Positions 1 through 7,962 of a DNA stretch of 64,000 nucleotides are shown here, in pieces (the first letter of the stretch is position 1; each line of letters begins with the position of its first letter). Origin of the DNA: Pseudonocardia lacus (GTDB lineage: Bacteria; Actinomycetota; Actinomycetes; Mycobacteriales; Pseudonocardiaceae). The notes below the pieces were generated by a model. The model had not been told where the DNA came from, did not search any database, and saw nothing but the letters and a program-made list of their open reading frames with translations. Location: the NCBI RefSeq assembly GCF_018531445.1, contig NZ_JAHDTH010000013.1:1-64000 (forward strand), in the 5' to 3' direction. Made by a program: the position numbers and the translations under genes.

Positions 1-461
1 GGCGGCGCGCTCGGCAGCCGCAGGTTGCGCCCGGCCGCCGCGGCGCCCGGCGCCCCGACCCCGGACAGACCGGCGGTGCCGGTGCCGTCCTCGTCGGCGG
101 CCAGCCGGGCCCTGGCCGTGGCCAGCTGCGACTCGGCCGCCGCCACCCCGGCGTCCAGGGCGGTGGTGTCCAGGCGGGCCAGCACCGTGCCCGCGCTCAC
201 CTGCTGCCCGACCGCCACGTCGACGACGGCGATGCTGCCCCCGACCGGGAAGGCCAGGTCGGCGCGGTCGACCGGCTGGATGGAGCCGGCGGCGTCCAGG
301 GTGACGGTCACGTCGCCCGGTCCGGCCGCGGCGGTGCGGTACCGGGGCGCGGCCGAGCCGGCGGTGGCGGCGAAGACCGCCAGCGCGGCCAGCAGCACCA
401 CGACCACCAGGGCGATGATCCAGAGGCGGCGGCGGCGCGGGGCACCGGTCATGGCTGTCAT
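1..461 (-). CDS. Efflux adaptor protein (HlyD/MacA type), N-terminal part
   Basis: Periplasmic/extracytoplasmic adaptor (membrane fusion protein) expected to work with the MacB-like permease encoded just upstream. Only about 153 codons are inside the window; the rest lies beyond the left edge. Visible: a short Arg-rich cytoplasmic N-terminus, one membrane anchor at about residues 13-32, a first beta-strand/lipoyl half with the typical 'IQPVDRADLAFPVGG' and 'DVAVGQQVSAGTVLARLD' segments, then the beginning of a coiled-coil hairpin. The ATG at 461 was chosen over the in-frame ATG at 452 because GGAG lies 9 nt before it. It starts 14 bases after the permease stop, so it is the last visible gene of the 3755-to-left-edge operon. 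It resembles the adaptor encoded at 2445-3755, so the operon carries two adaptors. Confidence 0.85.
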   Translation of the reverse strand, partial: MTAMTGAPRRRRLWIIALVVVVLLAALAVFAATAGSAAPRYRTAAAGPGDVTVTLDAAGSIQPVDRADLAFPVGGSIAVVDVAVGQQVSAGTVLARLDTTALDAGVAAAESQLATARARLAADEDGTGTAGLSGVGAPGAAAAGRNLRLPSAP

Positions 462-475
462 CAGCTGGTCTCCAC

Positions 476-1705
476 TCACTCGCTGCGCAGCGCGTCGATG
501 GGGGCCAGCCGGGCGGCCCGGCTGGCCGGGTAGACGCCGAACAGCAGGCCGATGCCGATCGAGACCGCCAGCGCCAGCAGCGTGGCCGACGGCGAGACGA
601 CGATCGGCTGGCCCAGCGCGTTCGACAGCGCCGCCGACCCGGCGATGCCGACGACCACCCCGGCGATGCCGCCGGCCAGCCCGAGCACCGCGGCCTCGAC
701 CAGGAACTGGCGGCGGATGACCGTGGGCGTGGCGCCCAGCGCCTTGCGCAGGCCGATCTCGCGGATCCGCTCGGTCACCGAGACCAGCATGATGTTCATG
801 ACGCCGATGCCGCCGACCAGCAGCGAGATCCCGGCGATGCCGCTGAGCACCGCGGTGAGCGCCCCGGTGATCGAGTTGGCGATGTCGAGGATGGACTGCT
901 GGGTGGTGATGGTGAAGTCGGGCGCCGTCGGGTCGGTGATGCGGTGCATCGCCAGCAGCAACTGGCTGACCTCCTGGTGGGCCGCCGAGAGCGCCTCGGT
1001 GCTCTGCGCCTGCACGAAGATCGTCTGCACGGTGGTGCGGGCGGCGCCGCCGAAGATCCGCTCGGCGGCCACGCTGATCGGGACGACGGCCTGGTCGTCC
1101 TGGTCGCCCAGTGGGGAGCTGCCGCCGGGGTCGAGGATGCCGACCACGGTCATCGGCACCCCGGACACGGTCACCGTCCGCCCGACCGCGTTCTCCTCGC
1201 CGAACAGCTCGCTCGCCGTCGTCGAGCCCAGGACGACGACCGCCGCCTTGCCGCTGACGTCCTCGGCGGTGAGGAACCGGCCGTTGCTGACGGTGCGGGC
1301 CCGCACCTGCGACCAGTCCTCGGTGGTGCCGACGACGCTGGTCGTCCAGTTGGTGCCGGCGACGGCCAGCGGGCCGGGGCGTTGCACCGTCGGGGCGACG
1401 CCCGCCACGTCCGGGGCGACCTGCGGGTCGGCCAGCGCGGTGGCGTCGGCGAGGGTGAGGGTGGCCGCGCTGCCCTGCCCGCCGCGCACGCCGTTGGTGG
1501 TCGCGCTGCCGGGGGTGACGACGAGCAGGTTGCTGCCCAGCGAGTTGATCTGGGCGCCGATGGTGGCCTGGGCGCCGAGGCCGAGCCCGACGGTGAGCAT
1601 CACCGCGGCGATGCCGATCAGGATGCCCAGCATGGTCAGCGCGGAGCGCAGCCGGTGCGCGCGGACGGCGTCGTAGCCGGTCCGGATGGTCTCCCACCAG
1701 TTCAC
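476..1705 (-). CDS. MacB-type ABC transporter permease (FtsX family)
   Basis: Integral membrane subunit of a MacB/FtsX-type mechanotransmission ABC exporter, 409 residues. It has one N-terminal membrane segment (about 20-45, following 'RSALTMLGILIG'), a large extracytoplasmic MacB periplasmic-core domain (about 50-270), and three C-terminal segments (about 285-310, 337-358, 375-395). The family hallmark 'NIMLVSVTERIREIGLRKALGA' region follows segment two. Unlike Gram-negative MacB the ATPase is a separate polypeptide. Start: GTG at 1705, whose GTGA overlaps the ATPase stop codon, implying translational coupling. An open frame extends much further upstream (to 2578) but that is a shadow of the ATPase gene. 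Confidence 0.92.
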   Translation of the reverse strand: MNWWETIRTGYDAVRAHRLRSALTMLGILIGIAAVMLTVGLGLGAQATIGAQINSLGSNLLVVTPGSATTNGVRGGQGSAATLTLADATALADPQVAPDVAGVAPTVQRPGPLAVAGTNWTTSVVGTTEDWSQVRARTVSNGRFLTAEDVSGKAAVVVLGSTTASELFGEENAVGRTVTVSGVPMTVVGILDPGGSSPLGDQDDQAVVPISVAAERIFGGAARTTVQTIFVQAQSTEALSAAHQEVSQLLLAMHRITDPTAPDFTITTQQSILDIANSITGALTAVLSGIAGISLLVGGIGVMNIMLVSVTERIREIGLRKALGATPTVIRRQFLVEAAVLGLAGGIAGVVVGIAGSAALSNALGQPIVVSPSATLLALAVSIGIGLLFGVYPASRAARLAPIDALRSE

Positions 1706-2448
1706 GACAGGACCTTCCGCGCCCGGTGCGCGCCGGGCCGGTTCGGCTCGTCGGAGACGACCGTGCCGTCGTGCAGCCGCACGACCCGCCCGGCCGCGGC
1801 GGCGACGTCGTCCTCGTGGGTGATGAGGACGACCGTGCGGCCGGTGGCGTGCAACTCGGTCAGCAGGCCGAGCACGTCGGCGGTGGCGGTCGAGTCGAGG
1901 TTGCCGGTGGGCTCGTCGGCCAGCAGCAGCGCGGGCTCGGTGACCAGCGCGCGGGCCACCGCCACCCGCTGCTGCTGCCCGCCGGACAGCTCCCCGGGGC
2001 GGTGGTCGCTGCGGTCGGCCAGCCCGACGCGGTCGAGCGCGGCCAGCGCGCGCTCGCGGCGCTCGGCCCGCGCCACGCCCGCGTAGCAGAGCGGCAGCTC
2101 GACGTTGCGCCACGCCGGCATCGAGGCGAGCAGGTTGAACTGCTGGAACACGAAGCCGATCCGCCGGTTGCGGATCTCGGCGAGCTCGACCTCCGACAGC
2201 GCCCCGACGTCGGCCCCGGCCAACCGGTACGTGCCGGCGGTGGCGACGTCCAGGCAGCCCAGCACGTTCATCAGCGTCGACTTGCCGGAGCCGGACGGCC
2301 CCATGATCGCGACGAACTCGCCGCTGTCGATGCGCAGCGTGGTCGGGCGCAGCGCGGCGACCTCGATCTCGCCGCTGCGGTAGGTCTTGCTGGTGCCGTC
2401 GAGCTCGATGAGCGGCTCGCCGGTCGCCGGGGCCGCGGGAGAGCTCAC
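1702..2448 (-). CDS. MacB/LolD-type ABC transporter ATPase
   Basis: Nucleotide-binding subunit, 248 residues, powering the FtsX-type permease encoded next. Walker A GPSGSGKST at 50-58, Q-loop near 'FVFQQFNLL', signature LSGGQQQR from 154, Walker B ALLLADEP at 173-180 and switch His211 are all present, so the enzyme should be active. The 'GCLD' and 'NLDS' motifs are typical of the MacB/LolD subfamily. Its ATG overlaps the stop codon of the upstream adaptor gene (ATGA, 2445-2448) and its stop overlaps the permease start, giving a tightly coupled three-gene unit. Likely substrate unknown: the family exports antibiotics, peptides or siderophores, or supports lipoprotein/cell-wall processes. Confidence 0.95.
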   Translation of the reverse strand: MSSPAAPATGEPLIELDGTSKTYRSGEIEVAALRPTTLRIDSGEFVAIMGPSGSGKSTLMNVLGCLDVATAGTYRLAGADVGALSEVELAEIRNRRIGFVFQQFNLLASMPAWRNVELPLCYAGVARAERRERALAALDRVGLADRSDHRPGELSGGQQQRVAVARALVTEPALLLADEPTGNLDSTATADVLGLLTELHATGRTVVLITHEDDVAAAAGRVVRLHDGTVVSDEPNRPGAHRARKVLS

Positions 2449-3755
2449 GAGCCGCCCCCGGACCGGCCGCTCGGCGGCGTGCTACCGCCGCCGCCGTTCC
2501 CGTCGCCGCCGTTCCCGTCGCCGCTGTTCCCGTCGCCGCCGTTCCCGTCGCCGCCGCCACCGCCGTTGCGGTTGCCACCGAAGCTGCCGAACCCGGACGC
2601 CGGGGGCGCCTCGCCCGCCGCGGGCAGCACGACCTGCTCGCCGGAGGCCAGGCCGCGCAGGACCTGCGTGCGCCCGCCGGAGGTCGCGCCGACCTCCACC
2701 GGGCGGGTCACGTCCTGCTCCCCGTCGCGGACGACGACCGTGGTCTCGTCGCCGGTGCCGCGCACGGCCGCGCTCGGCACCAGCACGGCGTCGGTGATGC
2801 GCTCGGTGACGATCTCGACCTGGGCGGTCGAGCCGATGTGCAGGCCGGGCGGGCTGCCGGTCACGGCGATGGTGACCGGGTAGCCGGCGACGCCGGAGGT
2901 CGAGGTGGCCACCAGCGCGACCGACTCGACGGTGCCGGGGACCGGGTCGACGGCGCCGTTGGGGGTGATGTTCGCGGTCAGGCCGGCGCGCAGCTCGCCG
3001 ACCTGGGTGTCGTCCACGGTGGCGTCGACGATGTAGGAGCCGGTGCTGACCACGACGACGTCGGCCGTGCCGGGGGCGGCCGTGGCCGCCGTCGACCCCG
3101 AGGACACCGCCGCCCCGCCGCTGGCGCTGATGCCGCCACCACCCGCGCCGCCCTGGCCCGCCCCACCGGCCGCGGCCGCGGCGGCGGACGCCGCGGACGA
3201 GCCGCCGACGCCCCCGGTCACCTGCTCGCCGACCGTCACGTTGACGGCGGCGACCGTGCCGGCGAAGGGGGCGGTGAGCGTCGCGTTGGACTCGTTGCGC
3301 CGGGCGACGTCGAGCTGGGCCCGCGCGGAGTCGACCGCGGCCCGGTCGGCGGCGATCTGCTCGGCGGAGGCGTCGGCGGAGCGGTCGGCGGCCAGTCGCG
3401 CCTCGGCCGAGGCCAGCGCCGAGCGCGCCTGGGCGACCTGGCCCGACAGCGACGCCGAGTCGACGGCGGCCAGCTCCTGCCCGGCGGCGACCTGCTGGCC
3501 GACCACCGCGGTGACCGAGACGACCTCCCCGCCGGCCGGGAAGTCGAGGTCGGCGCGCTGGGTGGGCTCCACCGTCCCGGTCACCACGACGGTGCGGTCG
3601 AGCTGGCCCGTCCGCGCGGTGGCCACCTCCGGTTCCACGGCCCCGGCCGACCGGCCGACGAGCCAGATCGTGGCCGCGACCGCCAGCACGAGCACGACCA
3701 GGAGGGCCGTGTAGCGCCGGGGGTGCCGGCGGATCGATCGGGCGATGACGGTCAT
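2445..3755 (-). CDS. Efflux adaptor protein (HlyD/MacA type) with Gly/Asn/Asp-rich tail
   Basis: First gene of the exporter operon, 436 residues. N-terminal membrane anchor about 15-34; split lipoyl domain (about 60-100 and 155-180) around a coiled-coil hairpin rich in Ala/Ser/Asp ('ARSALASAEARLAADRS'); a low-complexity Gly/Ala/Ser linker (about 180-230) interrupts the family fold; then the beta-barrel and membrane-proximal domains. The last 40 or so residues are a repetitive tail of GDGNGG-like units encoded by 15-bp imperfect direct repeats (about 2480-2575). The tail is not part of the canonical MacA fold and may be a flexible wall-spanning extension. A TAGCGT box on the minus strand at 3828-3833 is a possible -10 element. 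Confidence 0.9.
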   Translation of the reverse strand: MTVIARSIRRHPRRYTALLVVLVLAVAATIWLVGRSAGAVEPEVATARTGQLDRTVVVTGTVEPTQRADLDFPAGGEVVSVTAVVGQQVAAGQELAAVDSASLSGQVAQARSALASAEARLAADRSADASAEQIAADRAAVDSARAQLDVARRNESNATLTAPFAGTVAAVNVTVGEQVTGGVGGSSAASAAAAAAGGAGQGGAGGGGISASGGAAVSSGSTAATAAPGTADVVVVSTGSYIVDATVDDTQVGELRAGLTANITPNGAVDPVPGTVESVALVATSTSGVAGYPVTIAVTGSPPGLHIGSTAQVEIVTERITDAVLVPSAAVRGTGDETTVVVRDGEQDVTRPVEVGATSGGRTQVLRGLASGEQVVLPAAGEAPPASGFGSFGGNRNGGGGGDGNGGDGNSGDGNGGDGNGGGGSTPPSGRSGGGS

Positions 3756-3907
3756 CGGGACAACCTGCCTGTCGGACGCGCGAGTGCCGCCACCGGGGTC
3801 CGCAGCCGGACGGGTGACGCCCTTGACACGCTAGGGGCAGCCGCCGGGGCGCCGTGACCGCATGCTGAGCGATCGCTGAGATCCGCCCCGGCCCCTATGG
3901 TGGGCTG

Positions 3908-4249
3908 GTGGTGACCGTCGAGGACGTGCGCCGGGTGGCCGGACCGCTGCCCCGCTCCACCGAGCACCTGATCCGCGACCGGGTGAAGTTCCGCGTCGGC
4001 CAGATCGTCTACGTCGCCTTCTCCCGCGACGAGACCGTCATGGGGTTCGCGTTCCCCAAGGAGGAGCGCGCCGACCTCGTCGCCGCCGAGCCGACCGTGT
4101 TCCACCTGCCGGGCGAGTCCGACATGCGGTTCAACTGGGTGCACGCCTGGACGGCCGAGCTCGACGAGGAGCGCATGCGCGAGCTCGTGCTGGACGCCTG
4201 GCGGATGGTGGTGCCGAAGAAGGTCGCCGCGGCGCACCTGGGCGGCTGA
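3908..4249 (+). CDS. MmcQ/YjbR family protein
   Basis: Small protein of 113 residues of the MmcQ/YjbR family (CyaY-like fold), often called DNA-binding but without a proven function. Family signs: 'VRRVAGPLPRSTEH' at the N-terminus, 'FRVGQIVYVAFS', 'MGFAFPKEER' and the C-terminal 'LVLDAWRMVVPKKVAA' helix. GTG codons at 3908 and 3911 are both possible starts; TATGGT at 3896-3901 would place the transcription start at or next to 3908, so the mRNA is probably leaderless and no Shine-Dalgarno sequence is seen. Divergent from the exporter operon and 14 bases ahead of the methyltransferase gene, with which it may be co-transcribed. Confidence 0.8.
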   Translation: MVTVEDVRRVAGPLPRSTEHLIRDRVKFRVGQIVYVAFSRDETVMGFAFPKEERADLVAAEPTVFHLPGESDMRFNWVHAWTAELDEERMRELVLDAWRMVVPKKVAAAHLGG

Positions 4250-4263
4250 GGCTGCCACGATCG

Positions 4264-5364
4264 GTGGCGATGGACGAGACGACCGCTTCCGACACCGCTT
4301 CCGACACAGCCGCCGACACAGCCGCCGACACAGCCGCCGACACAGCCGTCGCCCGCCTGACCGAGCTGGCGCTGGGCCACGTCCTGGTCAGCCTGATCGG
4401 CCTGGGCCACCGACTCGGCCTGCTCGACGCGCTCGCCGCCGGCCCGGCCACCTCCGACGAGCTCGCCGCCCGCGCCGGCGCCGCTCCCCGCTACGTCCGG
4501 GAGTGGCTGGGCGGGCTGGTCGGTGGCGGCATCGTGGAGTGGGACTCCGGGACCGGGCGGTACCGGTTCGCCCCCGGCTACGCCCGCCTGCTCAGCGGCG
4601 CCACCGCGGCCAACACCGCCCCGGGCGCGGAGATGCTCACCCGGCTCACCGCGATGGTCCCCGAGGTGGCCGACCGGTTCCGCGACGGCGCCGGCATCCC
4701 CGCCGCGACCTACGCCCAGCGTGCCGGCGCTTCGCTGGGCGGGTCGCGCCGCTACCTCTACGAGGAGCAGTTGGTACCCGGCTTCCTCGGCGCCGTGCCG
4801 GGCCTGCACGAGCGCCTGCGCGCCGGCGCCGAGGTCCTCGACGTCGGCTGCGGCCCCGGCCAGGTCGCCCGGCTGATCGCCGACGCCTTCCCCGCCTCCC
4901 GGGTGACCGGCCTCGACGTCGTCCCCGAGGCGATCGAGCGGGCCCGCGCCGGGCTCGGCGACCGGCCCAACCTCGACTTCCGCGTCGGCGACGCCGCCCG
5001 GCTCGACGAGGACGGCCGCTACGACGTCGTGCTCGCGCTCGACGTCGTGCACGACCTCGGCCGTCCCCGGGAGGCGCTGCGGGGAGTGCACCGCGCCCTG
5101 GCCCCCGGCGGGGTCCTGGTCATGGTCGACATCGCGTTCTCCGCCGACCTGGACGAGGTCGCCGGCAACCCCGGCGCCGCGCAGGCCTTCGGCGTGAGCG
5201 TGCTGCACTGCCTGCCGATCTCGCTGCACGGCGGCGGCGAGGGCCTGGGCGCCATGTGGGGGCGCGAGGCGGCGCGGGAGATGCTCACCGAGGTCGGGTT
5301 CACCGATGTGCGCGTGCACCCGAGCCCGCGGCCGCAGAACGCGGTGTACGTGGCGACCCGGTAG
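4264..5364 (+). CDS. SAM-dependent methyltransferase with N-terminal winged helix
   Basis: Class I methyltransferase, 366 residues, of the type with an N-terminal winged-helix/dimerisation domain (about 30-110: 'LGLLDALAAGPATSDELAARAG') and a C-terminal Rossmann domain. The SAM-binding motif I 'VLDVGCGPGQVA' is near residue 197, followed by 'VTGLDVVPEAI' and 'DVVLALDVVHDL' (post-I/II motifs). Substrate unknown. The extreme N-terminus is a tandem DTAA repeat (12-bp units, about 4288-4347) that has no place in the fold. Start GTG 4264 or ATG 4270; no strong ribosome site separates them. Alternative description: Rv2258c-like methyltransferase. Confidence 0.85.
   Translation: MAMDETTASDTASDTAADTAADTAADTAVARLTELALGHVLVSLIGLGHRLGLLDALAAGPATSDELAARAGAAPRYVREWLGGLVGGGIVEWDSGTGRYRFAPGYARLLSGATAANTAPGAEMLTRLTAMVPEVADRFRDGAGIPAATYAQRAGASLGGSRRYLYEEQLVPGFLGAVPGLHERLRAGAEVLDVGCGPGQVARLIADAFPASRVTGLDVVPEAIERARAGLGDRPNLDFRVGDAARLDEDGRYDVVLALDVVHDLGRPREALRGVHRALAPGGVLVMVDIAFSADLDEVAGNPGAAQAFGVSVLHCLPISLHGGGEGLGAMWGREAAREMLTEVGFTDVRVHPSPRPQNAVYVATR
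4288..4347 (+). repeat. 12-bp in-frame tandem repeat (GACACAGCCGCC)
   Basis: About five consecutive 12-bp units, three of them identical (GACACAGCCGCC), the first two differing in the Ser codon, code for (DTxx)n at the start of the methyltransferase. Because the unit is a multiple of three, copy-number slippage would change protein length without frameshift. Confidence 0.85.
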
Positions 5365-5370
5365 CGGCGC

Positions 5371-6555
5371 TCACCCGGCGACGGCGGCGTGGGCGGCGGT
5401 CAGGAAGTCGCGCGCGACGTCGGGTGGGCGCGGGGACGTCCAGGCCGCGTTGGTGAGCAGCACGGCCGTCAGGTCGTCGGCGGGGTCGTTGCGCCAGATC
5501 GTGCCCAGCCCGCCGTCCCACCCGTACTGGCCCACCGGCTCGGCCGGGTTGTCGTGGCGGGTGACCACCGAGACGCCGAAGCCCCAGCCGCGCCCGTCGA
5601 AGTCGTCGGGGAACAACCCGCCGAGCGCCTTCTGCGCCGGGGTGAGGTGGTCGGTCGTCATCACCCGCACCGAGGACCGCGACAGCACCGGCGCGCCACC
5701 GCGGCGCAGCATCGCGGCGAAGGCCAGGTAGTCGGCCGCGGTGCTCACCAGGCCGCCCGCGCCGGACGGGAACGCCGGGGCGGTGAGCCACTGCGCGGCG
5801 GCCGGGTAGGGCCGCAGCGCGCCGGTGTCCGGGTCGGTGGCACAGGCGCCGACGAGTCGGTCGGCGGCCCCGGGCCCGACGGCGAATCCGGTGTCGGGCA
5901 TGCCGAGCGGGTCGAAGATCCGCTCGCGCAGGAAGTCCGGCAGGCTCCGCCCGGACGCCCTGGCGATCAGCACGCCGAGCACGTCGGAGCCGGTGTTGTA
6001 GAGCCAGCGCTCCCCCGGCTGGGCCATCAGCGGGAGGGTGGCGAAGCGCCGCATCCACTCGTCCGGCCCGGGCGGCACGGCCGGCTGCGGCGGTCCGACG
6101 AACAGCTCCAGCGGGGCCGCCGCCTCCGCGACCGGGCAGGGCCGGAGGTGGATGCCGCTGCCCATGCGGAACGTGAGGAGGTCGCGCAGGGTGATCGGCC
6201 GGCGGGCCGGCACGGTGTCGTCGACCGGACCGTCGATGCGCCGCACGACCCGCCGGTCGGCGAGCTCGGGAAGGAACCGCTCCACCGGGTCGTCCAGGCG
6301 CAGCACGCACTCCTCGACCAGGACGAGGGCGGCCACCGCGATGATCGGCTTGGTCATCGAGCTGATCCGGAAGACGGCGTCGGACCGCATGGGACGCGGA
6401 TCGTCGACCCCGGCGGCACCGATGACGTCGACGTGGGTCTCGCCGTGGCGGGAGACCAGGGACACGAGACCGGGCGCCGCACCGCGCTCGACGTGACCGG
6501 CGAGGACGTCGTGCAGGCGGGCGAGGCGGGCGGGAACGAACGCGGGAGTCGTCAC
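5371..6555 (-). CDS. Serine hydrolase, class C beta-lactamase/esterase family
   Basis: Penicillin-binding-protein-like serine hydrolase of about 394 residues, resembling EstB-type esterases rather than true beta-lactamases. Counting from GTG 6555, the nucleophile motif is S66-M-T-K69, the general base is Tyr186 in 'YNTGSDVLG', and the C-terminal 'YGWDGGLGT' replaces the KTG box. No signal peptide is visible, so a cytoplasmic esterase or peptidase is more likely than a secreted antibiotic-inactivating enzyme. Start is uncertain: GTG 6555 (VTTPAFVPARLARL) matches where family members begin; ATG 6588 and ATG 6612 are in frame upstream, the latter with AGGAG too close to the codon. Convergent with the methyltransferase gene, 6 bases apart. 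Confidence 0.85.
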   Translation of the reverse strand: MTTPAFVPARLARLHDVLAGHVERGAAPGLVSLVSRHGETHVDVIGAAGVDDPRPMRSDAVFRISSMTKPIIAVAALVLVEECVLRLDDPVERFLPELADRRVVRRIDGPVDDTVPARRPITLRDLLTFRMGSGIHLRPCPVAEAAAPLELFVGPPQPAVPPGPDEWMRRFATLPLMAQPGERWLYNTGSDVLGVLIARASGRSLPDFLRERIFDPLGMPDTGFAVGPGAADRLVGACATDPDTGALRPYPAAAQWLTAPAFPSGAGGLVSTAADYLAFAAMLRRGGAPVLSRSSVRVMTTDHLTPAQKALGGLFPDDFDGRGWGFGVSVVTRHDNPAEPVGQYGWDGGLGTIWRNDPADDLTAVLLTNAAWTSPRPPDVARDFLTAAHAAVAG

Positions 6556-6824
6556 GCGGCTGGGACCGCGCCGGCGGCGCCGACTCATCGGTGGAGGCGG
6601 AACCGCTGCCATTCTCCTACCCAACGCCGTGGCGGAGGGTGGGCATCGCTCGCGGAGCTGGATCAGAACGGTGGCCCGGTGTCCGCGGTCGGCGGTGGCC
6701 GGTCCGGTGGTCGGGCCCGCCGCCGCTCAACCTCGGCGACGACGTGGGCGGTGAGGTCGGGTCCGTTCTCGACGCGGTAGTCGTGCGGATCGCTGGAGTA
6801 GGACCGCCATGGCAAGCCGACCCG

Positions 6825-7945
6825 CACCGCAGGCGCGCCAGCGCCGAGGAGCGGAAGCGGCGCGGCAGCACTGGTCGGGCCCGCGGGATACGCGTCACCA
6901 CCCACTCGGCACCCCGGGGCCGGGGTCCTGGGCGCACCTCGCAGCCCTGAACATGGTCTCGCAGCCCGCCGGCGGGCTGCGAGGACCCACCTGACGCTGC
7001 GCTGCCGCCACCACCTCTGCGAGCCACCGCAGGCGCGCAGCGCCGAGGAGCGGAAGCGGCGCGGCAGCACTGGTCGGGCTCGCGGGACGCGCGTCACCAA
7101 CCACTCGGCACGGCCCCGGGGCCGACGGTCCTGGCCGCACCTCGCAGCCCAGGACATGGTCTCGCAACCCGCCGGCGGGCTGCGCCAACCCACCCGACGC
7201 TGCACAGACACCACCACCTCTGCGAGCCACCGCAGGCGCGCCGCGCCGGGAGCGGAAGCGGCGCGGCAGCAACGGTCGGGCTCGCGGGACGCGCGTCACC
7301 AGCCACTCGGCACGCCCTGGGGCCGGCGGTTCTGGGCACCTCGCAGCCCAGGACGTGGTCCCGCAGCCCGCCGGCGGGCTGCGACAACCCACCTGATGCT
7401 GCGCGGACGCCACCACCCCTGCGAGCCACCGCGTGCACAACGCCGGCCGGTCACGGGCCCGCCCCGGGCCGGCACCGGGGCCGAACCGAAGAGCAGACTC
7501 GACGCGCTGACCTGTGGCCGAACGACCAGGGTGCCCGTTCAGCCCCCAACTTCACGGCTTGCCGCATACCCCGGACCCGGCCGAGTAGCCGCCCCGCGGC
7601 CCCGAGCGCACCTCGCAGCCCAGGACGTGGTCTCGCAACCCGCCGGCGGGCTGCGAGAACCCACCCGACGCTGTGCAGACACCACCACCTCTGCGAGCCA
7701 CCGCAGCCGCGCCGCGCCGAGGAGCGAAAGCGGCGCGGCAGCACTGGTCGGGCTTGCGGGATGCGCCTCACCAACCATGCCCGGCGGGCGGTCCTGGGCG
7801 CGCCTCGCAGCCCGGGACGTGTGCTCGCAGCCCGCCGGCGGGCTGCGCCAACCCACCCGACGCTGCGCAGACGCCACCACCCTCTGCGAGCCGTCGCAGG
7901 CGCGCCGGCGCCGAGGAGCGGAGGCGGCGGCGCGGCAGCAACAGA
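6825..7945. repeat. Extragenic repeat array A (about 200-bp units, 22-nt palindrome)
   Basis: The 1.4 kb between the two neighbouring minus-strand genes (6556-7962) holds no convincing gene. It contains about five copies of a roughly 200-bp unit: a GC-rich arm (AGGCGCGC...GAGGAGCGGAAGCGGCGC), 'CACTCGGCAC', 'CCTCGCAGCCCAGGAC', then a 22-nt palindrome CGCAGCCC...GGGCTGCG and 'CCACCACCTCTGCGAGCC'. Palindrome copies: 6960-6981, 7163-7184 (one mismatch), 7362-7383, 7634-7655 (one mismatch), 7826-7847. Successive units start near 6831, 7030 and 7232 (199-202 bp period); the array is interrupted by about 165 bp of unrelated sequence (7440-7605) and ends in a partial unit. Open frames crossing it give Arg/Ala-rich shadow translations in several frames on both strands. 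Confidence 0.9.
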
Positions 7946-7962
7946 CGGCAGCAGTAGGTCGC

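Noticed and set aside
3823-3828. TTGACA as -35 box for the MmcQ-like gene
   Set aside because: No -10 box at 16-18 bp on the plus strand; the nearer TATGGT at 3896-3901 without this -35 explains the start better.
6825-7945. CRISPR array
   Set aside because: Units are about 200 bp and conserved along most of their length; there are no short unique spacers and no cas genes.
6617-7957. Several overlapping open frames in array A giving repeated peptides such as 'RSPPAGCETM'
   Set aside because: The repetition comes from the DNA repeat; equally long frames exist on both strands, there are no ribosome sites, and unit lengths (199-202 bp) are not multiples of three consistently.
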